The position numbers and the translations under genes were made by a program. Of a stretch of DNA of 64,000 nt, positions 26,301 through 33,916 are shown one piece after another; position 1 is the stretch's first letter; each line of letters opens with the position of its first letter. A model generated the notes under the pieces. It had not been told where the DNA came from. It saw nothing but the letters and a program-made list of their open reading frames with translations, and did not search any database. Source of the stretch: Bacillota bacterium (GTDB taxonomy: Bacteria > Bacillota > Clostridia > Lachnospirales > Lachnospiraceae); assembly GCA_023421505.1 (NCBI GenBank), contig JAEZTJ010000033.1, positions 1 to 64,000 of the forward strand, read 5' to 3'.

Positions 26301-26587
26301 ACTTCAAGCTCAACCGGAAGTCCGTGTGTATCCCAGCCGGCCTTACGCAAAACCTTATAGCCCTTCATTGTTCTGTATCTCGGTATCATATCCTTGATTA
26401 CTCTTGTTAATACGTGTCCGATATGAGGCTTTCCGTTAGCAGTCGGCGGTCCGTCATAAAAGGTATAGGTTTCACCCTCTTTACGCTCTTTAATACTTTC
26501 TTCAAAGATATGATTATCCTGCCAGAACTTTAGAACCTTTTTTTCTCTCTCGACAAAGTTTAAATCCGTAGACACCTTATCGTACAT
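23378..26587 (-). CDS. ileS: Isoleucyl-tRNA synthetase, type 2 (eukaryote-like)
   Basis: A 1069-residue class I synthetase that charges tRNA-Ile. HIGH lies at 55-58 (GKPHIGH) and KMSKS at about 620-624. The N-terminal words 'NFVEREKKVLKFWQDNHIF' and 'WDTHGLPVELEVEKKLGI' are those of the long, eukaryote-like IleS2 branch, whose members are often insensitive to mupirocin. The editing domain has an unusual insertion around residue 262 with CACGHEHGH. AGGAGGA lies one base before ATG 26593 but 7 bases before ATG 26587, so the latter (MYDKVSTDLNF) is preferred. Expression is under the T-box leader upstream. Confidence 0.95.
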   Translation of the reverse strand: MYDKVSTDLNFVEREKKVLKFWQDNHIFEESIKERKEGETYTFYDGPPTANGKPHIGHVLTRVIKDMIPRYRTMKGYKVLRKAGWDTHGLPVELEVEKKLGIDGKEQIEEYGLEPFLQECKESVWKYKGMWEDFSGTVGFWADMDNPYVTYHNDYIESEWWSLKQIWDKGLLYKGFKIVPYCPRCGTPLSSHEVAQGYKDVKEKSVIAKFRVKGTKDEYILAWTTTPWTLPSNVALCVNPNETYVKVKVSVDAKGNVLKKDGSCACGHEHGHNAEAAVAVGTEKYILAEALLGVLEGDYEIEETYTGKDLEYKEYEPLFDYAKVDKKAHYVTCDNYVTLSDGTGVVHIAPAFGEDDNRVGKIYDLPFVQLIDGKGEFKPEAVDFEGLFCKAADEPIMKMLAKKGLLFKILKFEHSYPFCWRCDTPLIYYARESWFIKMTAVKEQLIANNNTINWMPESIGQGRFGDWLKNVQDWGLSRDRYWGTPLPIWECEDGHRHCIGSIEELKSMSDNCPDNIELHRPYIDAVTIKCPECGKTMTRVKPVIDCWYDSGSMPFAQWHYPFENKEIFDDNFPADFISEAVDQTRGWFYSLLAISTLIFDKAPFKNVIVLGHVQDENGQKMSKSKGNAVDPFDALDKHGADAIRWYFYINSALWLPNRFHHGAVTEGQRKFMGTLWNTYAFFVLYANIDQFDATKYQLEYEKLPVMDKWLLSKLNTLVKSVDDHLNQYRITEAARTLADFVDELSNWYVRRSRERFWVKGMPQDKINAYMTLYTALVTVSKLSAPFIPFMTEDIYQNLVVNIDKNAPKSIHLCDYPAYQEAMIDTALEANMEEVLEVVVLGRACRNAANIKNRQPIGKMYVKAEAELSAFYKDIIAEELNVKEVVFTDDVRNFTSYNFKPQLKTLGPKFGKQIGIIRTILSELNGNAAMDEINATGKLTITLEGTDAVLDKEDLLIEAAQTEGFISDSDHGITVVLDTNLTDELIEEGYVREIISKIQTMRKEADFEVMDNIRIFQKGNDKIKEIMQRNAQEIKSEVLAIELSFDEVKGFTKEWSINGEDVTLGVEKLS

Positions 26588-26631
26588 GTCCATTCCTCCT
26601 ATAGTTTATATTTTTGACCTGTTTTGCATTT

Positions 26632-26880
26632 AAAAAAGCTCCCATCCGAAAAAGGATGAGAGCGTAAGCTATCATTTAACCACCTGTTTCACGTACTCTG
26701 CCGAAGGCGTTCATACACGATCTATATAACGGTAGATACCGGCTTGACCTACTAGGCCTTCTTTCCAACCTTTGGGTCTTGCAACTAGGGAGTGATTTTC
26801 AGTCATCTGCTACTCATACCAGGCTTACACTGTCCCCGGCTCGCTGAAATTTTTGCATAATGCTTACTCTCTCCGTCAAC
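26632..26880 (-). promoter_or_regulatory. T-box riboswitch (isoleucine) controlling ileS
   Basis: The minus-strand leader has a stem I region starting AGAGAGTAAGC, a candidate specifier loop TGAAAATCACTCCC in which AUC is the Ile codon, and the T-box core AACAGGTGG (the ACCACC complement at 26680-26685 region). It ends in a terminator with stem GCTCcCATCC / GGATGaGAGC (26638-26663) and a T run (26637-26632). Uncharged tRNA-Ile would pair with the core and stop terminator formation. Confidence 0.92.
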
Positions 26881-26937
26881 ATTTTTATCAATTTGCGTTT
26901 ATAATAGTATATAAAATTACGATTGTCAATAGTTTTA

Positions 26938-27966
26938 TTATTTTGGCAGAAATTCAAAGAATAGCTCCTTCGCCATATACTCCTGCGGCGGTAATGTCAC
27001 CTGATTGTAGGCGATACTTAGCTTTACAAAGGCCGCTTCAAAGGAGATATTCTGTAAAGGTATCGCGCCATATTCCAGTATCTCCCTGCTGGTTCTATAT
27101 AAGTCATTATCTATATTCTTAAAGGAAATCAGATAAAAATCCATTCCTTCCTCTTTACACCTTTTCACAAACCTAGGCAGAGAATATAATGAGTCCCCGA
27201 TACAACCTGTTCCCGAGTGATACAGGCTATGAAGAATAGCCTTCGGCTTATTCTTAAACTGGAAGAAATCATAATTAAGCCCAGGATATGGTCTGATTGC
27301 AAATATCTGATTTTGAAAGGTTATGCTCTCATCAAGAAGCTTTAATCTCGGTTCCATCAGACTGCTTAAGGTCGGGTTAATTCTGCTCTTCTTTGGCTTA
27401 AACATCCCATCCTTAATCTCGCCGTAATAAGCTCCGCCAAATGCAAAGAACTGATCATTGTAGGAATCCGCTTCCATAATTCTTGATGCCAGATACACCA
27501 CATTTCTTTCTTTATTATCTTGAAACAAGGTAAACACTCCGGGAATTGCTGAATTTATAATAAATTCAACGGAGCTGCGGAAATTATCAAGACCGTTACT
27601 CTGTTCACTCTCCAGTGCATAATTGCTTCCTGTAATTACAATCGGAACAGGGGTATGATGAAATAAAAAGCTAAGTACAGCCGAAGTATAAGGTAAAGTA
27701 TCCGTTCCATGGGTTACAATTACACCTGCATAGCTGCTTAAGTCGATATTTCTCATGGAATCATATAGTATCTTCCAATGATCCGGTGTAAAATTCTCAC
27801 TTAATATATTCAGCGGCTGAATGGATTCAAATTTCACATCATAGCTGTATTTATCCTGAAATAATTGCAAAAGGAAGTATCCTACTCCGTCATCCACATC
27901 TATAGTAGAATTATGTATTCTACTTCCAATTGTTCCACCTGTAAAAACAACAAGTATTTTTTTCAT
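26938..27966 (-). CDS. Type I-like L-asparaginase
   Basis: A 342-residue asparaginase/glutaminase-family enzyme that hydrolyses L-asparagine to aspartate and ammonia. The two catalytic threonine motifs are TGGTIGS (9-15) and THGTD (85-89). No signal peptide is present, so it is cytoplasmic. Residues 'GSNYALESEQSNGLDNF' match the region of the catalytic Lys/Asp but are more divergent than in standard AnsA, so another amide substrate is possible. The ATG follows the stop of the V4R-domain gene with no gap (TAGATG), which indicates tight translational coupling. Confidence 0.85.
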   Translation of the reverse strand: MKKILVVFTGGTIGSRIHNSTIDVDDGVGYFLLQLFQDKYSYDVKFESIQPLNILSENFTPDHWKILYDSMRNIDLSSYAGVIVTHGTDTLPYTSAVLSFLFHHTPVPIVITGSNYALESEQSNGLDNFRSSVEFIINSAIPGVFTLFQDNKERNVVYLASRIMEADSYNDQFFAFGGAYYGEIKDGMFKPKKSRINPTLSSLMEPRLKLLDESITFQNQIFAIRPYPGLNYDFFQFKNKPKAILHSLYHSGTGCIGDSLYSLPRFVKRCKEEGMDFYLISFKNIDNDLYRTSREILEYGAIPLQNISFEAAFVKLSIAYNQVTLPPQEYMAKELFFEFLPK

Positions 27967-29073
27967 CTAATTTCCCTCACCATCTATCCTTACTTCAAAT
28001 GAACATGTCTTCTTAAAGGCATTCTCCTGCGGGCATTGGCCGCTTGCACATTGGATTTTAACAGGTACACCATTTAAAAGCTCCTCAAGAACTCCATCAC
28101 AGTAGCCTTTCATAAAATCGCAAAGCTTAACATCACTCTTGCGTCTGTTACAGCATAGAAAATTTTCTGTAATATTTAGATTACCTTCAATTATTCCTTC
28201 ATTCGTATTGATTATTAAGCTGCTGGAAAACTTACCCCAGCCAACTTCAGAGTCGAATTCACACCATTTAGAAATTTTATCTTCAAAGCAGATATTGCTG
28301 TCTTCCACTTCCCATTTCTGGTTCATTACACGACCAAATCTGGTTCCGCTTTCATAGCCCATATCATACAGTACGCTGCCTGCTGCTTCCTCATTCACCA
28401 TTTCCTGTACTCTCTTGTATACTACCTCAAAGAGCATATTAATAGTATCTACCTTAAAGGAAATATTCCTGCTGCCATCCGCTTGATTAATGATGATTCC
28501 GCGTTCCTTCATAAGCTTAATATTTGCTTTGTCCTGATCGCTCGCATTTTTCTCAGAAGGCTGCTTGTAATGCTGCTTTTCAAAGGATTCCGAGATCGCT
28601 TTCTCAAGATTAATAAGACCTAAGCTTGCAAGAAGGTTTTTTAAATAATTATATACCAAATCTGCTTCAACCTGGCTGCACTCTTCTCCGTCATGAACCA
28701 GCTTGTTCCTCAGTTTAACAATGGAATTGTAGTTTAAGGTATCAATTAGCCCCATATCTCGCCCGGTATACTCCGCCCATTTCTTCATTAGGTCACTTTC
28801 ACGAAAGAGTCCCACCAACTCTCCTAAGCCAAATTCCTGAACACCCTTCTTTTGCTTTCCTATCTGTTTCTCATATTCGATCAGCTGCATTCTCTCATTA
28901 TATGGTAAGGAAGTAACAGCTTCACTGAAAATACGTTTAAATACAACCTCAAATAAACCACAGCACTCTTTAACTACAACCTCGTAAGCCCCTGTCCTGT
29001 AGGAATCCTGGATAAAACTTAATTTGTCCTGTACAGTTCTTTTTGATATAGTTTTTTCCTCATTATCAAACAT
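27967..29073 (-). CDS. HEPN-like domain fused to a Cys-rich V4R-like domain
   Basis: A 368-residue cytoplasmic protein. Residues about 12-155 are helical and contain LRNKLVHDG, where R122-x4-H127 fits the R-x4-6-H motif of HEPN ribonuclease-like domains. Residues about 205-362 resemble V4R (4-vinyl reductase) small-molecule or metal-binding domains, with 'YDMGYESGTRFGRVM' and clustered cysteines C307, C308, C318, C325, C342, C347 and C357. Both assignments come from motif inspection. It is the upstream gene of a two-gene unit with the asparaginase. AGGAGG precedes the ATG. Its molecular role is unknown to me. Confidence 0.7.
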   Translation of the reverse strand: MFDNEEKTISKRTVQDKLSFIQDSYRTGAYEVVVKECCGLFEVVFKRIFSEAVTSLPYNERMQLIEYEKQIGKQKKGVQEFGLGELVGLFRESDLMKKWAEYTGRDMGLIDTLNYNSIVKLRNKLVHDGEECSQVEADLVYNYLKNLLASLGLINLEKAISESFEKQHYKQPSEKNASDQDKANIKLMKERGIIINQADGSRNISFKVDTINMLFEVVYKRVQEMVNEEAAGSVLYDMGYESGTRFGRVMNQKWEVEDSNICFEDKISKWCEFDSEVGWGKFSSSLIINTNEGIIEGNLNITENFLCCNRRKSDVKLCDFMKGYCDGVLEELLNGVPVKIQCASGQCPQENAFKKTCSFEVRIDGEGN

Positions 29074-29277
29074 TATACTCCTCCTGTCTGTTTTTATTCA
29101 GTCAAAAATGAATAAACCTTGGAAGGATATGATAATACTTTTCCTTCTGTCCTCTATGTATTTTGTCAGTAGTGTGGACTATGGTTAATTTGTCCAATGT
29201 AAAAATTGTATACTATTACTCGAAAAAATTCAAGCTTTGTCTCGTATGAATAGTTTTCGATGTATCATTCTAGGCAC

Positions 29278-29572
29278 GGTTGCTGTCAGGATGGAAGGTA
29301 GTGGGATGCCCTTTTGAAGAGCCGGTTCCAGTTTACTAGCACTTCTAAGGTGTCTTCGTCCGCTTGAAGCAATCAGACCGCGCAAAAACTCCTCAAGAAA
29401 TACAAAGAAAACCTACGCAGTAGCTTTTCTCTGTATTTCCCTCGTCAAACAGTTTGCGCTCGTGCGATTCCGCACGTCTGATTTTACCGTTCCCTCAGAC
29501 ACCTAAGAACTGCACGTAAACTGCAAATGCTTTCAAAAAGGCATCCCACTACCTTCCATCCTGACAGCAACC
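29278..29572 (+). repeat. 295-bp quasi-palindromic element
   Basis: The ends GGTTGCTGTCAGGATGGAAG (29278-29297) and its complement (29553-29572) match perfectly; identity continues for 33 bases, and the pairing goes on imperfectly almost to the centre, where GAAATACA and TGTATTTC face each other (about 29398-29440). The whole element could fold as a single hairpin with arms of about 145 bases. It contains no credible coding frame and no evident target-site duplication. It fills much of the 29074-29772 gap between divergent genes. Confidence 0.88.
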
Positions 29573-29691
29573 TGTCTTTGTATTGCTATACTGTGACACT
29601 AAGAATGTCAAATGCTTCTTATCTCTTTTTTTGCAATTGTTAATGTTACTAAGTTACTCTTTATATTTCATATCAATTTATATAATATTAA

Positions 29692-29746
29692 TTGACAATT
29701 CAATCCAATTACCGTATAGTTGTATTATGGTTAGTTGCTTAACTAA
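29692..29746 (+). promoter_or_regulatory. Promoter and operator of the GntR/ABC operon
   Basis: TTGACA (29692-29697) and TATAGT (29715-29720) have a 17-bp spacer. Ten bases downstream is TTAGTTGCTTAACTAA (29731-29746), a 6+6 inverted repeat at the expected transcription start, a likely operator for the GntR protein encoded next. Confidence 0.85.
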
Positions 29747-29772
29747 TACACCATTGTACAGGAGGGGGTTAC

Positions 29773-30141
29773 ATGCAAATAAATTTTGATTCGGATAAAG
29801 CAATCTTCCTGCAAATTTCAGAGGGGATTGAAGACGCTATTTTATCCGGAGCCTTTGAAGAGGAAAGCCAAATTCCGTCTATCACGGATTTTTCCGTTAC
29901 CTATAAGATTAATCCGGCTACTGCACTAAAGGGAATTAATATACTCGTTGAAAATGGCATTGTGTATAAGAAGCGTGGTCTTGGGATGTTTGTAGCCACC
30001 GGAGCCGTAGATAAGCTTTTAAATAAACGCAGAGAGCAGTTCTATGATAATTATATCGTTAGCCTGATATCAGAAGCAGCACGATTGAAGCTGTCAGAAA
30101 CAGATATTATATCGATGATAGAAAGAGGGTTTAGGAAATGA
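29773..30141 (+). CDS. GntR-family regulator, YtrA subfamily
   Basis: A 122-residue regulator with an N-terminal winged helix ('IFLQISEGIEDAILSGAFEE', then 'ALKGINILVENGIVYKKRGLG') and only a short dimerising tail, the plan of YtrA-type GntR proteins that repress ABC transporter operons. GGAGG(GGG) precedes the ATG. Its stop overlaps the ABC ATPase start by 4 bases (ATGA). It probably binds the palindrome over its own promoter; the inducer is unknown, but YtrA-type systems often respond to envelope-active compounds. Confidence 0.9.
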   Translation: MQINFDSDKAIFLQISEGIEDAILSGAFEEESQIPSITDFSVTYKINPATALKGINILVENGIVYKKRGLGMFVATGAVDKLLNKRREQFYDNYIVSLISEAARLKLSETDIISMIERGFRK

Positions 30142-30983
30142 TGGGTCTTGAAGTAAAGGATATCACAAAACACTTTGGTAGAGTGTGTGCTCTAGATCGA
30201 ATTAATCTATGCTTTGAAGAAAATAAAATCTATGGTCTGCTTGGCCGAAACGGTGCAGGCAAATCCACACTGCTAAACATTATAACAAATCGAATTTTTG
30301 CAGATAGTGGTGAGATCTTAGTTGATGGAGAAACTGTGATCAATAATGACCGTGCCTTAAGTAAGCTCTATATGATTAATGATAAAAATTATTATCCCGA
30401 TAATATGAAAATTAAAACGATTTTTGAATGGACAAAAAGCTTCTATCCCGAATTTGATGAAGCCTATGCCAAAGGCCTTGCTGACAGCTTTGAGCTTAAC
30501 TTAAATAAAACAGTGAAGTCCCTTTCCACAGGCTATTGCTCTATCTTTAAACTAATCCTCGCCCTGTCAGTCAATACACCTTATCTCCTGCTTGATGAAC
30601 CCGTGCTCGGCCTCGATGCAAATCATAGAGAATTTTTTTATAAGACCCTGTTATCAAAATATAACGATAAGCCCTGTACTATTATAATATCAACTCATTT
30701 GATTGACGAAGTAGCCAGTGTTTTAGAAGAGATCGTGATCATTAAAAAGGGGAGTGTACTTTGCAATGAGTCAAGTGAAACACTTCTATCTAAAGGCTAC
30801 ACTGTCACCGGAGGTGCTGCAGCAGTTGATGCTTATACTTTAGATAAAAAGGTACTTGGTGTCGATAGTCTTGGAGGGCTTAAAACCGCTTATATTCTTG
30901 GTAAAGCGGATCAGAATATACCTGTTAACCTTGAGATAAGCAGGCTTGATTTGCAAAAGCTCTTTATCCAGTTAACAAATTAG
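30138..30983 (+). CDS. ABC transporter ATP-binding protein
   Basis: A 281-residue ATPase. Walker A is GRNGAGKST (about 36-44), the signature reads SLSTGY (the usual LSGGQ replaced by LSTGY, as in YtrB-like ATPases), Walker B is YLLLDEP, and the H-loop STH follows. The last 60 residues are a non-catalytic extension. It overlaps the regulator gene and lies 14 bases before the permease gene, so the three form one operon that exports or senses a substrate across the membrane. Confidence 0.92.
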   Translation: MMGLEVKDITKHFGRVCALDRINLCFEENKIYGLLGRNGAGKSTLLNIITNRIFADSGEILVDGETVINNDRALSKLYMINDKNYYPDNMKIKTIFEWTKSFYPEFDEAYAKGLADSFELNLNKTVKSLSTGYCSIFKLILALSVNTPYLLLDEPVLGLDANHREFFYKTLLSKYNDKPCTIIISTHLIDEVASVLEEIVIIKKGSVLCNESSETLLSKGYTVTGGAAAVDAYTLDKKVLGVDSLGGLKTAYILGKADQNIPVNLEISRLDLQKLFIQLTN

Positions 30984-30997
30984 GGGGGAATTAAGAT

Positions 30998-31810
30998 ATG
31001 AATATAAAAGCTGCTTATCACTATGTGCTTTCCAATATATGCAGGTCAATTATTGTTTACTATATAATATTAATTGTTTTCTATTCCTTGATATTTTCAT
31101 CCATCGCTATCAATACTAGTGGCAATACACAATATAATAATAATATAAATGGCGTTGAATCTTATTCCGTATCAAGTAGTGGATTTAGTGGAATGGAATT
31201 TATAACTGTAATCTTTATTTTTATTATGGGATATTATGCGTTAAGAAATAACTTTGGTACACTGATACAAAACAGTTTATCCAGAAAAAGTATATTTGTT
31301 AATGAGTGCCTGGTATCCCTTACCTTTGCATTAATAATGTCCACCATCAACGAATTAATACTAATTATTTCAAAGCTTGCAGCCACTGCCGCAAGTACTC
31401 CCAGGCATACTATAGAAGTAAGCTCTCTCGCTGAAAGTGTCTATCATATGGATATAACCGGCATTGGAGGTATACTCTTTCATCTTACTAACTACTTATA
31501 TACTTTCTTCCTGTTTTTGTTTACTATGATGGTAGGTTATCTGCTTTCTTTAATCTATTATAGAGTTAACAGAGCAATTAAAATCCTGCTTAATGTCAGT
31601 TTCTTATCTGTTGTCGTATTGTATCGTCCTATTGTTATCAAAATATCAAATGAAAGACTTAAGGAAGCCGTTTCTGATTTTCTTAATTCAATATTTGGAA
31701 TAACCACAAATCAACCGGCATTTGCGATGATAACCTATCTAATTCTTTCTGCAATAGCCTCTTATTTTATCTGGTTGTTGCTTAGAAGAGCTAACGTTAG
31801 GGAATACTAA
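30998..31810 (+). CDS. ABC transporter permease
   Basis: A 270-residue membrane protein with about six hydrophobic segments (for example 'IIVYYIILIVFYSLIFSSIA' near 18-37, and a C-terminal 'YLILSAIASYFIWLLL'). A polar stretch rich in Asn and Ser (40-62) probably faces outward after the first segment. It has no recognisable substrate signature. GGGGGG lies before the ATG. It works with the preceding ATPase; a homodimer of permease with two ATPase copies is the likely form. Confidence 0.85.
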   Translation: MNIKAAYHYVLSNICRSIIVYYIILIVFYSLIFSSIAINTSGNTQYNNNINGVESYSVSSSGFSGMEFITVIFIFIMGYYALRNNFGTLIQNSLSRKSIFVNECLVSLTFALIMSTINELILIISKLAATAASTPRHTIEVSSLAESVYHMDITGIGGILFHLTNYLYTFFLFLFTMMVGYLLSLIYYRVNRAIKILLNVSFLSVVVLYRPIVIKISNERLKEAVSDFLNSIFGITTNQPAFAMITYLILSAIASYFIWLLLRRANVREY

Positions 31811-31831
31811 TTAACTATAATCCACTTTAGC

Positions 31832-31874
31832 ATAAGGCTTTTGGTATTATAAAACCAAGGGCCTTATATTTTTT
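31832..31874 (+). terminator. Terminator of the GntR/ABC operon
   Basis: ATAAGGCttTTGGT pairs with ACCAAggGCCTTAT, followed by a run of T residues. Confidence 0.88.
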
Positions 31875-32109
31875 ATTTATTAATTCCTATATTCTCTTTG
31901 ATTGAATGCTTGACTTATTTTTCATTCTGGTATATGTTTTGTTATGATAAAACTGTACATATTAATAAAAAGAACCACAATCTGGTCACCCTATTTATAT
32001 TGATTGCCGTAGTAAAGGAGCACGTAGACGATTAGCACTTAATAAGCTTTATCCTGCGGTATCTGGTATGGAACGGGCGCTAACTATAAGCGCAGGAATG
32101 GAGACATTT

Positions 32110-33564
32110 ATGGGTACACAAAATTTAACCTTATTAACAGATTTTTATGAATTAACCATGATGCAGGGTTATTATAATAACAATAATAACGAGACGGTTA
32201 TCTTCGACGTTTTTTATCGTGAAAACCCGTCTGGAAGTGGTTATGCTATCTGTGCCGGTTTAGAGCAGGTTATAGATTATGTAAATGCATTAAGCTTTAC
32301 AGACGATGATATAGATTACCTTCGAACACAGAATATTTTTAATGAAGGCTTCCTATCTTATTTAAAAGGCTTTCATTTTACAGGTGATATTTATGCTATA
32401 CCGGAGGGTACCGTAGTATTCCCGATGGAGCCTCTTCTTAAGGTGATTGCTCCGATTATGGAGGCGCAGCTTGTTGAGACAGCCTTATTAAATATCATTA
32501 ATCACCAAAGTCTGATTGCTACTAAGGCTTCCAGGGTGGTTTATGCTGCCGGCGGACAGCCTGTTATGGAATTTGGTTTAAGACGTGCGCAGGGGCCGGA
32601 TGCCGGTACACTTGGTGCGAGAGCCGCCGTAATCGGGGGCTGCATCGGTACAAGCAATGTTCTTTCGGCTAAATTATATGACCTACCTGCATTAGGAACG
32701 CATGCGCACAGCTGGATTATGAGCTTTGATGATGAACTGACTGCTTTTAGAAAGTATGCCGAATTATATCCACAGAATACAACACTGCTTGTTGATACCT
32801 ACGACACTCTTCGTTCCGGTGTTCCAAATGCCATTAAGGTCTTTGAAGAGCTGCGTGAACATAATAAAATGCCTCAAAAGTATGGTATTCGTCTTGACAG
32901 CGGTGACCTTGCCTACTTATCAAAAAAAGCGAGGAGACTACTCGATGCTGCTGGCTTTCTGGATGCTGCTATCACCGCCTCCAGTGATCTCGATGAATAT
33001 CTGATTGATTCACTAAAAACGCAGGGCGCCAAAATAGATTCCTGGGGTGTAGGCACGAAGCTGATTACCTCAAGGGACTGCCCATCCTTCGGTGGTGTAT
33101 ATAAATTATCTGCAATTTGCAGAGACGGGGAATTTATCCCCAAGATTAAGCTCTCCGAGAATCAGTGGAAGATAACTAATCCCGGCAACAAGAAGATTTA
33201 CCGTATCTACGAAAAGGAAAGCGGTAAAGTGAAGGCTGATCTTATCACTTTAGCAGATGAGGAATACTCCTCCGATAAGCCGCTTTTACTCTTTGATCCG
33301 ATTGCAACCTGGAAAAAGACTTTACTGGAGCCCGACAGCTATACTTTAAGAGAGCTATTAGTACCCGTATTCCTCTCTGGTAAGTGTGTATATACCTCAC
33401 CTTCTGTTATGGAAATCCGCGATTATTGTCTGAAAGAACAGGATTCCCTTTGGGATGAAGTCAGACGTCTGATTAATCCGCATATTGTATATGTAGACCT
33501 TTCCTCCAGGCTATATCATATGAAGACAGATTTACTAGACAGGCTCGCTGAAGGAACCAAATGA
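32110..33564 (+). CDS. pncB: Nicotinate phosphoribosyltransferase
   Basis: A 484-residue NAD-salvage enzyme that makes nicotinate mononucleotide from nicotinate and PRPP. The start 'MGTQNLTLLTDFYELTMMQG' carries the family's 'LLTD.YELTM' signature, and 'EFGLRRAQGPDAG' (substrate/phosphate site) and RLDSGDLAYLS are also conserved. The frame is open from ATG 32068, but GGAG stands 6 bases before ATG 32110, and homologues begin there. The gene has no partner downstream. The C-terminal region (about 350-484) is the usual domain of the longer bacterial form. Confidence 0.93.
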   Translation: MGTQNLTLLTDFYELTMMQGYYNNNNNETVIFDVFYRENPSGSGYAICAGLEQVIDYVNALSFTDDDIDYLRTQNIFNEGFLSYLKGFHFTGDIYAIPEGTVVFPMEPLLKVIAPIMEAQLVETALLNIINHQSLIATKASRVVYAAGGQPVMEFGLRRAQGPDAGTLGARAAVIGGCIGTSNVLSAKLYDLPALGTHAHSWIMSFDDELTAFRKYAELYPQNTTLLVDTYDTLRSGVPNAIKVFEELREHNKMPQKYGIRLDSGDLAYLSKKARRLLDAAGFLDAAITASSDLDEYLIDSLKTQGAKIDSWGVGTKLITSRDCPSFGGVYKLSAICRDGEFIPKIKLSENQWKITNPGNKKIYRIYEKESGKVKADLITLADEEYSSDKPLLLFDPIATWKKTLLEPDSYTLRELLVPVFLSGKCVYTSPSVMEIRDYCLKEQDSLWDEVRRLINPHIVYVDLSSRLYHMKTDLLDRLAEGTK

Positions 33565-33623
33565 CGATTAGCATAATTTACAACTATGATTCTGCATTTT
33601 AATAGTTTTTTTAATATAAACTA

Positions 33624-33916
33624 TGCTATACTTGTTCTGAAAGCGAAGGACAACTTATCCTTCTAGCATCCTAATAACTTTTTTCAATTAGTTTGTGCAA
33701 TGTAAGATGCAAGCACAGACTTCCAAGAGTAAATAAATTTATCTAATTATGCCCATGCTTTTTATGGCATAAAAAGCCCGCATGTTTTTTACGGGTACTA
33801 TTCATGTTATCTGCGCGCTGCCATGCGGAAGGGCCATTCGCTTGAAAGCTATGGTTAGGAAGTTTAAGTTCTGGGTGGCGCCATGTTTTTGCTGTTTTAC
33901 GAAAGGAGATGCCTGT
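33624..33916 (+). promoter_or_regulatory. Extended -10 promoter and long structured leader of the VanY-type gene
   Basis: TGCTATACT at 33624-33632 is an extended -10. The transcript would have a leader of about 280 bases with several hairpins: GAAGGA/TCCTTC (33645-33663), ATGCC/GGCAT (around 33750-33772), CCCG/CGGG (around 33778-33796), and CCAT/ATGG with inner GCTT/AAGC (around 33833-33856). It does not match a riboswitch class I recognise. Confidence 0.5.

Noticed and set aside
33782..33916. N-terminal extension of the VanY-type protein
   Set aside because: The extension is Cys-rich without a signal peptide, lies in a structured leader, and the ribosome-binding site fits TTG 33917.
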